A DNA stretch of 64,000 nucleotides from Daucus carota subsp. sativus. Its lineage: Eukaryota > Streptophyta > Magnoliopsida > Apiales > Apiaceae. The translations under genes were made by a program, and so were the position numbers. The DNA lies in the NCBI RefSeq assembly GCF_001625215.2, contig NC_030383.2, positions 40,358,380-40,422,379 on the forward strand, read 5' to 3'. This document shows, in pieces, positions 48,771-59,567 of this stretch. The notes under the pieces were generated by a model. It was not told the DNA's origin. It worked only from the letters and a program-made list of their open reading frames with translations, and did not search any database. The stretch's first letter is position 1. Each line of letters starts with the position of its first letter.

Positions 48771-51630
48771 TGAACTGGATTTCAAGCACATTTATCATAT
48801 GGTGATCTTCGAGGAACTTGCTCTGCTTGAGGAATTCAACAATCTAATTGAGGGTGCTTTGCTGATTTCCACAGAAGCCCCAACAGATGGTTCTCTATGA
48901 CAAGTCATTTTTTGTTGAGTTTTTGTTGATAAAAAATTTGATGTAATAATATATTGAGTATTTTGTTTAGCATTTCAGATTTAGGATTGTTTTTATGAAT
49001 TTTAATTTTAGTGGTACTACTCTTGGCTGTGATTGTGTAGGCATGATGAGATTTGTGGAGTGTAACATTCATAGTTTTTTTGGGATGTTCTTGTAATGAA
49101 CCTGTAATGGTGGAATAATATATTTTAATAATAGTCATGTCAATTTTTTTTATTCATACTGTTGCAATATGTGATTATAATGTTGCCTTAGAGGTTGCTT
49201 TTGCTATTGTAAATAATGTAAAAACAATGCATTAGGACCATAATTTGTTGCCACATGTGTTATATGGCAATGTTTAAACTAAAAAAAAGTGTTGCAAATT
49301 TTGTTGCAATAAAAGAGCAAACTAAAGCAATGATTTAAATACCATTGCTATAGAGGAAAAGTTGTTGCAATATGTGGCTCTGGCAATGATTTGAACTTGT
49401 TGCAATACATATGTTAATTCATTGCAAAAAGGGACCTATGGCAACGGGGGCAAACTTAACGGTCGATTTTTTGAAAATCATTGCAATAGACGCAATTGCA
49501 ATGATTTTGTATAATATAGCAACTATTTTCAGGGGTTGCTAAATGCAATCTATGGTGTAGTGCCACCACAGCTCGCGAGAGATTGGCCATGATACGCGAT
49601 GTTCTTGGACTGACTCCCGAGGCGGCTGATGTGAGGAAGAACTGCTTGAGGGTCGGTTGGTTGATTGATAACTTTGGCGACTGTGCCCGGTTGGACGAGG
49701 CAGCGGAGGATTTTGATGAGCAGACTATCTTTCACATCAGGGCACACCTACTGTGTGTTATTGGATCGTTGTTTCCTAATAGCAGCGGGAACTATGTGAA
49801 TCTCAACCTCCTTTGGATGCTACGTGACTTGCAGAGCGTGGATGGTTATAGCTGGGGGAGTGCTGTTCTTGCATACCTTTATAGGAAGATGTGCGATTCC
49901 ACCCATAAAGTCACAAAAAACTTCGCTGGATACGCCACGTTAGTACAGGTACGCATTTACTATCATTTTATTTTTCAAGTTTTTCTTCATATATATTTTG
50001 ATGTGCACATATATGTATGTACCTTCACACTAGGTGTGGATATACGAGCGGTTCCCTACATTAGCTCCCCGACACACGGCCACACCCCTGATTATCTACC
50101 CACTTGCGCTAAGGTTTGTAATATGCTACTCTTCTCGTAATCGCAATAAGTTTGTATATCCTCCAGTTTGTGCACATGTACTAGTTCACACGTATAATAT
50201 AAACATTTTGTTGTAGGTGGACAGGGCCGTTTACCCGTACTGAGGTGCCGCACGGTCAGCGTCGTATCACCCGGTACGAGCTGGATAACATGATTGAGGC
50301 AAATTTTCGGTGGAGGCCGTATGCACATTTTGATGACGAGCATCAGCCTGAGTATGATTTGTACCTGCGTTGGACTGCTCCTACGCCTTTAATGTACATG
50401 GCCTATGTGGAGTGGTGTTATACTGATAGGGTGACGAGGCAGTTCGGGTTCGTGCAGGACATACCCACATCCTCTCCACGTGCGAATCATAGTAACCTGC
50501 ACACCATTGTCAACGAGGCCATTAACTGGGAGGGCGCCAGGGAGTCTCACACTCGTATATGGGATAGGTCCCTTGAGCGAGCTCTTACATCTCCCCCACT
50601 CATGTTTGGCGAGGGTTGCACTGCGGCATACATGCCTTGGTTTCTTGCAGTGACACGTAGATACATTGTAAACCCCGTCTATTGGAGGACTGCAGAGGCT
50701 TTCCAGGGCACACAGGGCGCCACACAGGCACTGGTAAACTCCCTTGTAACTGTTCTTCTAACTTCCTTCCATTACTATGCTAGCTTATTTTCTATATGTT
50801 CTGTTATAACTATTCTTCATCTGATTATGTCTTCACATGGCTGTTAACAGGAGGATCAGCTTGTAGATATGGAGAGTGCCATTAACCCTGCTACCCTGGA
50901 TCTTGCTCGGGCACAGAGGATTGTACAGGGGTTGTTAGGACGTTTTAGGGGTTCAAGAAACCCTAGCAGACACAGAGGACGGCCACCAGTTACACCAGTT
51001 GAGCCGGAGCCAGGCACGTACTACACTCACGTGGCCAGTGGTAGCTCAGACACGGGAGGTTGGTCACACCTGGTTGGCACTTCTTCTTCGCCGGTTGGGG
51101 ATGTAGCGGGTACTTCTAGGGCGGATGGATGGGACTCCTGGCCCGCGTCGACGGTCAGGCCATCTACATATGCAGGGGATGACTACGAGGGTGGTCCACG
51201 TGGCTTTACGGTCAGATTAGAGGATGACCAGGACATGTCTGCTGAGCGTCAGTCGCAGGAGTCATACCAGTTCCAGGATGCAGATGCTTATCGTCCTGAC
51301 ATGTCTTTCCTGAGGGATCAGTACACCACACCTCCGCCACAGGTCCCGGTGCCGTCATTTGCTAGCCAGTCCTACATCTTCGGGGCACCCGCGTTTCCAT
51401 TCGCACCGCCACCAGAGAGGTCCATTCCTACTCCTATACAGATGTCCACTTTTGCTTCGTACACTGGTGAGAGTAGTCCATGGACGCCCCCCAGCACAGC
51501 AGTACCAGGGCACTCCGAGGCCGAGGAGCAACCTGAGGATGAGCATCGACAGCAGCCACCTAGAGCTGCGAAGGGAAAGGGTCGAAGATGTCACACCGGA
51601 AGCCACATCTTCGGCCATAAGAAGAAGTAG

Positions 51631-52867
51631 GATTTCCCTCGTATGTAGTTTGTTTATGGTTATGTACCTGACCATGTACTCGTACGTTTTTATTTCTTGA
51701 TCTGATTATGTACTCTTAGTCTAGTAGATCGGTTGTTACGTTATTATGCAGTTCTTGTGCTTTTCTTCATTCTTATGTCATAATGTTTTATAATGATTCA
51801 AGCATTGAAATTCATAAGGACAATAAAGGAAACCTAACATAACATAATAAACGACAGAACACTAAAACACATACACATGTTGATCTTTCTCGAAACCAGT
51901 AAAACTGACTTTATTTGGACTAAACTTTACATATATCAAATAACTGAAAAAAATAATATAAAATTTGAATTACTTGAACAACAAAAGTTGAGACATTACA
52001 TATAAGATACAATACATATAGTAATGGGGGTGATCTTGTGGAGAAAATACCTAACTCAAAGGGATTTCTTCAAAGAATTTGAGATGGGTCAGAACTTCAA
52101 GAATCTGTGTACTCTGCTTTTACAAGTACAAAGTGGGAAAAAGTGAGACATAAATAAAAATTTGGTTTAAGAATCGTGTGACTTTTGAGATGTACCCACT
52201 ATAGGTAAACGGCATTCTATTTAGATATTGTTTGTTCGAATTTTCCTTTTTTATGTATTTTGTTTACTTATTATCGGTAATTACCAAGTCCTTGGAACCT
52301 TCAAAACAGATAGAGGTTTTATTATATTTGTCAAAAGAAAAGTTTTATTATTTGTTTTCGATCTATTTGTACTTAACTCTAATAACTAAATATATAGATA
52401 ATTTTTAGTAATTAAAAATAGAATAAAAACAGATAGACTAACATGTATATGTACTTAATTTCATATTAATATTTTGAAGATATTAGCATAGAATGATAAA
52501 TATACATTTCTACTACCCATTTATAAAAGAAATATTATAAAATATAAATCTTTACGCAAAAAGATAATTAATCAGTTAATAAGATTTAATCAAATCAATA
52601 TACTGTAAGAAAACATTCTTATGCAAAATTTAAAATTACTTTTTAATTTCAAATTTTAAAAAATTTCCAGATTAATCCGCGACCGAACAACGATTAATCG
52701 GCGATTAATCCCGATTAATCGCCGACTTTTAGAATGCTGGTGCTAAGATATATATTATTTCATGGTATTAATTATATTTATTTCACAAAACAAATAAAAT
52801 TTGATTTTAAATAAAATATTTAATACAGTAAAAAAGTAATTGCGTATACAATTTTTGGAAAAAAGGT
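51631..52867. other. 3' part of the PMD-MULE
   Basis: Probable 3' untranslated region of the PMD gene, then AT-rich DNA. At about 52665-52740 a fragment with repeated gattaatcg motifs ending gacttttagaatgctg resembles the right end of the hAT element at 53677-54304. No gene was seen. Confidence 0.5.
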
Positions 52868-53127
52868 CGGGTAGGGGACGCCCCTGTGGAGGGCGACCTG
52901 CCCACGGAGAAAATCAATGGGGGTCGCCCTCGTCAGGGGCGACCGGCCCTGGGGAAATTTCATGCATGGGTCGCCCGACTTTTGTTGAATTAGGCTGGTT
53001 AGTTTTGAAAAGTTGAACGTAGGCTGGTTAGTTTTGAAAACTTTACGTTCAGACTGGTTAGAAATGTAAGGGAGCCCGCCAAGTGAACTCGTGCAAAGTG
53101 ATATGGCCGGGATAGAAAAGTTTATTA

Positions 53128-53354
53128 CTCTGTTTTGAAATATAGGTCGTTTGACTTTTTGCACGCAATTCTAAGGGTTTTGACCGCAATTAGAAAACAT
53201 TATTTTAAAATTTTTTTTTTTGAATAAAAATATGTGATATATATTTTTATTCAGAAAAAGAAAATTTCAAAAATAATGATTTTTAACATGCGGTCAAAAG
53301 ATTTAGAAATACGTGCAAAAAAGTCAAGCAACCTATATTTCAAAATAGAGGGAG
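53128..53354. mobile_element. Stowaway-like MITE just outside the PMD-MULE
   Basis: The left end ctctgttttgaaatataggt and the right end acctatatttcaaaatagag are inverted over about 90 bp. TA lies at 53126-53127 and 53355-53356. It lies 42 bp beyond the MULE's target duplication. Confidence 0.8.
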
Positions 53355-53464
53355 TACTCGAAAAAGAATCCCATTTATAACCATCCTACACACTTTCGTC
53401 TCGGAAAAAGAATTCCACTGATATGATCGGATGGAAGCGATGAGGAGATCTGTGAATTCAAATT

Positions 53465-53580
53465 AGGGGTGTTCGTGGTGCGGGTGCTGCGATTTTTTTC
53501 TAAAACCTCGAGCCAATCAACGCATACGATTTGAAAAAATTCGTAAACCGCGTCCATACCACATAATATTAAAAACACGT
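53465..53580. mobile_element. Partial hAT-like MITE end
   Basis: taggggtgttcgtggtgcgg is like the end of the GCGGT-rich MITE at 41675-42433. The opposite end is not seen, so only part remains. Confidence 0.4.
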
Positions 53581-53676
53581 AAATCACATATATTTGTATT
53601 TGTAAAATAGTTATCTTTGTTATAAACTCTAAATTATAACAACACCCATACCAAGCTTTTTTTTAGGTGCTGTTGT

Positions 53677-54304
53677 CAGTGTTGTAAAAAGCGGGAATCG
53701 GAATTAGTCGGTGAAGGCACCGTCTAGCGATTAATCGGATAATCGGAGATTAATCGGAGTGATTAATCGGATCATTAATCGTAATCAATTTAATATTATT
53801 TTTTAAATTGTATATATATTTATATAACTATATATAGTATAAATTTATAGTCATATAAAATCGAAAGATTGACGATTTTTTATAACACAAAACATGATAC
53901 AAAGTTCGGTCATCTCATATATAAACTTGAATTTGATAGAATCTGCTAAGAAAGATATTGCAAATTTATGTAATTAGAGTTTAGGAGCTAATATTGAAAA
54001 AGTGAAAGGTTATAAAAACAACTTTAATTTCTGTGTTTTGTCAATTCTGTGCCTTTTGTTTTATTTAAAATTAAATTTAAAATTTTAAAATTTTTTACTT
54101 TTTATTTTAAATTTTTTTAAGTTCACCGATTTTTGACCGACTTTTTCCGATTAATCCCGACTTTTGACCGATTAATCCCGATTTTGGCCGATTTTCAGAA
54201 AAAAACGATTTTTTTACCGATTAACGCTTAATCGAGACGGTAGCCGACCGAACAGCGATTAATGGGCGATTAATCCCGATTAATCGGCGACTTTTTGAAC
54301 ACTG
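53677..54304. mobile_element. hAT element with GATTAATCGG repeats (628 bp)
   Basis: The ends CAGTGTTGTAAAAAGCG and CGACTTTTTGAACACTG are inverted. A perfect 8-bp duplication, gctgttgt, lies at 53669-53676 and 54305-54312. Both subterminal regions contain many gattaatcgg/ccgattaatc units. Non-coding. Confidence 0.85.
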
Positions 54305-54312
54305 GCTGTTGT

Positions 54313-55979
54313 AGACAACAAAAATAATTTTTTCGAAAAACTACTAAAAACTGTTTAATAATTCTTAAATCTTTTGAGTCAGAAACTACTTTTGGAGAAA
54401 GCATGTTCCTCGTACTTTTGAAAAAAGTTGCTCTCCGGTTTGTACTGGAAGCTGTCACCCCATATTTTTGAAAAAAATTGCTTTCCAGTTTGCACTGGAA
54501 GTTGTCACAGACTTCGCTATCGAACCTCAATAAAATCTTTATAGTTTTATATTATACCTAAACATGTGCAGATTTTTCTACAAAATACCAGATAGTTATT
54601 AACTTCTTTTACCACTATATCTTCAAATAGCCGAACAATTTTGAAAGACATTCCCCGGCACATCCCAACTGTCTAAAAAAAACCTCTTACATTTTACAAA
54701 TATATGAAATCAAATCTAGACATTTCAATCGTGTCGTGTACTTTCGTGTTTTGTGTATTTAAAGATGAAAATCATACCCGACCCGTTTAGGATTCGTATA
54801 TCTAATCTTAAACTCAGTTCGTTTGAAAATGTGATGTGTACTTTTAATGTATTTTTTGTGTACATTTAATAAAATCTAATAACAAAATATAATTAATATA
54901 TATTTTCGAATTATATTATATATATATTATTTTATGAAATATATATTAAATTTTTATATTTATATATAATTGTCTACAAATTTGTACATGTATATATAGG
55001 CCACGTGCTCAAAAAAGAAAATTCCTAAAAGAAAAACAATACAAAATACCTTAAAATCAAATATAGAATGTCATTTAAAATTTGAATTAAATTTAAATTA
55101 TATGCTGATTAACGTTTTGTTATGAATAGTAATAGTATCCGTCATGTTTAACAATAAATATGGATAAACATAACATGATTTTATGTAAAATTAATCGTGC
55201 AACACAGACACACATTCCATTCTGGATTCTGTTCTAGATTTTATAATATTTCATATTAGTAATTTGGGTGAGTTTGGAAGTGAGATTTCATATATTAAAT
55301 TTTATTTGATGTTTAACTATGTAATTATAATCTTAACAAATCATTTTTTTATGAAAAATGAAATGTTATGATAGTATTTTATTTTATTTTTCCAAAGTTT
55401 CTTTATGGAGTGCAATCCTTTTTTATATATAATATATATTTTTACATGAAAAATAAATATACTTATATCTTGTATATTCGTGTATATAAAATTAAAACTC
55501 ATATCCAATACTAAATACAACGTGTATTTTCGTTTTCGTGTTTGTATATTTTTGTGTTCGTGTACCAAAAATTAAAATCCAAACACTAATTTTTTATGTT
55601 GTGTTCGAGCTAATGGCAGATAATAATAGCTTGAGAATTACTTTATTTCTTAAGATATTTTTTTTTGCACTCTAACTAAGCGGCAGACCCGACAGGACTG
55701 ACAGATAACCCGACGTTAATAGCAGGTAGTGTCGTATTTCGCATTATGTTTCATGTTGCGTATAATATTGTACGTGAGATCTAATCTATACATACCCTCA
55801 TGCTTTAAAAAGAACGTGAATAAGTCTAGATATTCTTTTTCTTTGCGGCAAACTGAAAGTCGAGTACTTGTTACATGTCAATTCCCAGCTCTCCTAATGA
55901 CGATACTCTACTTCGTATTTTATTTTCCTAGTAGTCTCTTTATTTCACTGAACATTATTGTTGTGTAATAAGCCGTACC
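54313..55979. other. Intergenic DNA
   Basis: A ~60-bp imperfect tandem pair (ttttgaaaaaagttgctctcc...) lies at about 54415-54510. The rest is AT-rich, with no gene seen. Confidence 0.5.
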
Positions 55980-57204
55980 ATGTCGTGACAATTTATGTTG
56001 GTGGCTCTCTGGTCCTAGCTGGCAAGAGAATATTTTCTGTTTGTTGTCCAACGGTACTGTCCTCTATATAGAGTGGTAGGAATAGCCTGTATCACTCAGC
56101 TTTTAGATCTACAATTGATGAAATATATGCATCTGGGTTCTTCCATTCTCTTTAGCTCTCTACTCTGTTATTCATCATTTAGCTTTAATTCATAAAAGTA
56201 ATATGGTATCAGAGCTGCTGATGATGTTTCTTTTTAAGGAGTGAGTTTATTGAGTGCCATGTGATTCATATTTGTTTACTTTCATCGCTAAAAGCTCCTG
56301 TTTGTTTGTCTCTGTGTGTCTCTTATAGAGTAGTGCTCATCTGTGTTAAGCTGTGTCTTCTATGGCTAGGAGCAGCAAGTTTTCTTTCTCGGATATGCAG
56401 AATCCGTTGTTCTTGCATCCCTAAGACAACCCTCTTTCCATCAGCGTCACTAAGTTGCAAGGTGCTAGTGATTATCGCTCATGGAAACGTTCCATGGAGA
56501 TTCAACTGTCTTCCAAACGCAAACTGGGTTTTGTCGATGGCTCCGAGAGACGTAGTACAACTGATTCCACAGAGGCTGTGCAGTGGGATACTTGCAATAG
56601 CATGGTAACCTCTTGAATCCATAATAATCTCTCAGATTCTATCAAAAAATCTGTTCTCTTTATTACATCTGCTGCTGAAGTATGGAAACAACTTGAAAAA
56701 CGTTTTCAACTCACTCATGGTTCTCGCAAATATAAGCTCTGTAAAGATCTGTTTGCTCTTCGTCAAAATGGTAGTCCTGTTGTTGATTATTATACCTCTC
56801 TAAGTAGTGTGTGGGAAGAGCTAGATTCCATGACTCTCTTACCTTCCATTACAACTTTTGGAGATTATATTACTAATCTCTTGAAAGCGATTGCCACTCA
56901 AAAGGAAGAATCTAAGTTGTTTTAGTTTCTAAATGGCCTAGATGAGATTTATGGTGCACAACGTAGTCAGCTGTTAATGCTTAACCCTCTTCCAAGTGTT
57001 GAAATGGCTTGTTCAGCCATTCAACAAGAAGAGTCACAGCGTGATGTCTTAAAAACCTCGTCCTTGTTTGAAAATGAGGTGTCTGCTATGCTGAGTAAAA
57101 GCTCTGTTAGTGAAAGAGCTGTGTCTTGTGGAGTCTGTGGAGGCAAGGGTCATCCTGATGATAGGTGTTGGAATGTAATAGGATACCCAAAATGGCACTA
57201 TAAA
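55980..57204 (+). pseudogene. Broken Ty1/copia element: LTR end, primer site and gag
   Basis: A primer-binding site, tggtatcagagctg, lies at about 56204-56217, directly after an LTR-like leader with a TATA-like ctctatatagag (about 56069-56080). From about 56361, gag-like coding follows in several pieces: ISVTKLQGASDYRSWKR, KFVWKQLEKRF-like text near 56680, and a zinc knuckle CGVCGGKGHPDDRCW at about 57130-57174. At least three in-frame stops break it. The gag ends abruptly where another element's LTR begins at 57205. The element is dead and truncated; protease, integrase and reverse transcriptase are not seen. The LTR's left edge is uncertain. Confidence 0.7.
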
Positions 57205-57849
57205 TGTTAGGTCCAAAGTATCGTAGAAGGGGGGGTTGAATACGATACTCACTACAATTTAAAATTCTTTCGAATCTTGCGGATAAACAAATTGCAGTTC
57301 TGTAATGGGTTTCGTGTTCCGGATATTTATTGGGTCGATTTCTGAGGATATGAAAATATTAAACCAACACACAATATTTTTCAAGGTATATCTGTATATT
57401 GATAAATACCTCGAAGGGTGCTACAAATCCAAACCCGAAGGTTCGGCTACAATGGCCACGACTCTCAATATTACAAACTCTAACCGCTACGGATATTTCT
57501 ATTACAAAGCTAGACTAGAGTGTATATATAGTGGGAGTAGCCGTGCAGAGCACTTGGCCATTTCATCCCGAAGGATGATATATAAATTGTGAGAACACAA
57601 TTCACATATTTATAGGCTTTCATAAACTAACCATGGTTAACGAGTTCGTCCTGGACGACTTGAGTTCGTCCGGGACGGATTCGATTTAACAAAATAAATC
57701 TAACTCCTTAATGTAAAAGTTGCGCCTGAAGTATACAGTGTGTATATATATATCAAAGTTGCGCTTGATATATATATATACACATATATATTCAAAAGTT
57801 GCGCCTCTTTTACACTCCCTTCCATTGCCTTAGAATAATTTCAAGAACT

Positions 57850-58435
57850 GGATCAACCTTTGACTGAGGGTCAAAGGTTGCGCTTGACACAAGAAAGTCA
57901 AACATGGCGCCTTCTCCTGGTCAATGGTTGCGCTAGAGACTCCCCCTGTAGCTAGTACTTAGACAAAATTCAGAGCACATAACCTTGCGCTACAGTGGAC
58001 GACTTACAGGAGGCGCAACATTTGACCGGGTCAAATGTTGCGCTCCAAACCGTTGAGCAGTTGGGAGACTTAGAAAATTCAAAGTACTTTGTTATGTGAG
58101 GAGGCGCAAACTTTGACTAAGTCAAAGTTTGCGCTCCAGTCGAGTTATCTCCACTGTATATGTACTTAGACATTTTCTAAGTGAGGAAGAGCATTTGACT
58201 TTTGGTCAAATGTTGCTCCTCACATAGCTTCCTTGTTCTCTCTCATCACTTGGGGACGAACTTTGACTTGGTCAAAGTTTGCTCCTCAAGAGTGCATTGC
58301 CTTCACTGTGATAATACTTAGAGAAATTTCTAAGTGAGGAAGAGCTGTTGACTTCGGTCAAATGTTGTTCCACCATTGTAAAAGCTTTCCTTGTTATCAC
58401 TCCTTTGACTGAGATTGACTTGAGTTTGCTCCATC
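57850..58435. repeat. Array of six or more palindromic repeats in the LTR
   Basis: Imperfect palindromes of about 34 bp recur every 70-160 bp. Clear ones lie at 58011-58046 (ggcgcaacatttgacc mirrored), 58102-58136, 58188-58220, 58254-58287 and 58340-58371, with weaker ones near 57855 and 57895. The common core is gcgcaa(a/c)nTTTGAC...GTCAAAnnTTGCGC. The last bases change from gcgc to gctc along the array. Confidence 0.8.
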
Positions 58436-58683
58436 CATATATTTATATTATATTCATAATATTATATAAATATATGTATAAATAAAGATATATATATATA
58501 AATGTATATAAATAATATTTATATAAACATATAGTAATATATATATATACATATATTTAAATATATTCTCATATATTTAAATATATATAATATACATAAA
58601 ATTATATGTAAATATAAATATAAATATATATAGGGATATATATATAATTATCTATAGATATAAATATACACATATTTATGCAC

Positions 58684-58754
<71 letters not shown>

Positions 58755-58960
58755 TTAAATATATAAATGTTTATGTAAAATATAAATACATATACTATAT
58801 ACATATATATTTATTTAAATATATATACATATAAATATACATATACATATGTTTAAAAACATATATACATATATATTATATATATTATATTTAATTAAAT
58901 ATACATATATACATATATAATTATATTTGTACATATACAAATATATAAGTGCACACATAT
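58430..58960. repeat. AT microsatellite core of the LTR
   Basis: About 500 bp of nearly pure A/T built from tata and atac units, including an uninterrupted (TA)n of about 65 bp at 58688-58751. Open frames here are artefacts. Confidence 0.8.
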
Positions 58961-59567
58961 ATAAAATGTCACTTCCTGATATGGCTTTCAGTGGAAGCTT
59001 TGACATATGGCATTTGAGCAGTAAGCTTTGGCATAGCTGGCATTTGGCTTGACTTGGCTTTGGAACAAATGACTTGATATGACTGGATCAATTCTTCGAT
59101 CGATAAATACTTTGCAAAGCTCCGTACGTGCTGACGCTTAGTGCACTGGTCTGGTTCACAAGCGACTAACACTGAAGTTAAACATTGTACCGTCTTTGTC
59201 AGCAAACATTGATCAGTCGGTTCCGGGTTAGTTTATGCTTCAGTTTGTTGATTATAAATAACCAACCAAGATATATAGAAATATCTTGCTTCAGGGGTTG
59301 CACTGAAATCTTTCGAGTACTTGGACAACATCTTCATTGCTTCCACAATCTTGAATACTTCAATCTTTATTCTTCACTGAGGCATGAACATATTAATGAA
59401 CTTCTTCCAGTGAACTTATTCCTTCAAGACTGTAGATGGCTTCTTCAACCTTTGTCTTCGTATTTTCCGATTCCGGTGCAGGCGTAGTGTTATTTACTTG
59501 TCCTGTTCTATTGTTGAGTTATCATCCCTATGTAACAGATAGGGTTGTCTTTACATTTAGACTTACA

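Larger units (their letters stand above)
46268..49562 (+). mobile_element. Non-autonomous CACTA (En/Spm-type) element in PMD exon 2
   Basis: It starts CACTATACCATAGATTG and ends CAATCTATGGTGTAGTG, with the 3-bp duplication CCA at 46265-46267 and 49563-49565. Both ends are packed with short subterminal motifs (ttgcaat in both orientations, about 46320-46450 and 49150-49545), as is usual for CACTA transposase binding. No transposase coding was recognised. The interior holds gene-like fragments described separately. Length 3,295 bp. Confidence 0.9.
45788..51630 (+). pseudogene. Plant mobile domain (PMD) gene, split by a CACTA insertion
   Basis: Inferred exons: 45788-45883, 45970-46267 plus 49566-49948 (one exon split by the CACTA element), 50034-50113, 50217-50733, 50851-51630. 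Leaving out the inserted element, the parts sum to 718 codons with all phases agreeing. The start (MDPAAYHPGPVNG, LLTLQDTHRS) and the domain motifs (HLPFGEATITLEDVHHILGL, YPLALRWTGPF) are those of plant aminotransferase-like/MAIN-MAIL PMD proteins. The tail (last 260 residues) is Pro/Ser-rich and ends in a basic stretch. Domesticated PMD proteins act in transposon silencing and genome stability, often with PP7-like phosphatases; the role of transposon-borne copies is unclear. As it stands, the frame meets a stop at 46339-46341 inside the insertion, truncating the domain. No other disabling change is visible. Confidence 0.85.
43775..53076 (+). mobile_element. 9.3-kb MULE carrying a plant mobile domain gene
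   Basis: Terminal inverted repeats of about 210 bp (43775-43983 and 52868-53076) begin GGCTCCCTTAC. They share repeated aaaactaaccagcct units and GC-rich gggcgacc/ggtcgccc palindromes. The outer 120 bp match well and the inner parts less. A perfect 10-bp duplication, cgccaagtga, flanks it (43765-43774, 53077-53086), as expected for Mutator-like elements. The only recognisable gene is a six-exon PMD gene at 45788-51630. No transposase was seen, so the element would depend on another. A CACTA element (46268-49562) and a hAT fragment (about 52665-52740) are inserted within. PMD genes are known to occur in some plant DNA transposons. Confidence 0.8.
57205..59567 (-). mobile_element. Long LTR (2.4 kb) of a Sirevirus-like copia element, minus strand
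   Basis: The plus-strand bounds are TGTTAGGTCC at 57205 and CTTACA at 59567, so on the minus strand it begins TG and ends CA. Immediately right of it, atctccccctattt (59568-59581) is, on the minus strand, aaatagggggagat, a polypurine tract. This makes it the 3' LTR of a minus-strand element whose interior lies to the right. Long LTRs with clustered palindromes are a known trait of Sireviruses. Inside are the palindrome array (57850-58435) and an AT-rich, TA-microsatellite core (58430-58960). No second LTR is in the window, so the pair cannot be compared. Confidence 0.6.

Noticed and set aside
51355..51700. Overlapping open frames opposite and alongside the last PMD exon
   Set aside because: They are shadow frames of the Pro/Ser-rich PMD tail, which has the better coding and splice evidence.
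57850..58435. CRISPR-like appearance of evenly spaced repeats
   Set aside because: The repeats are imperfect palindromes with irregular spacing inside a plant LTR, and no cas-like gene exists.
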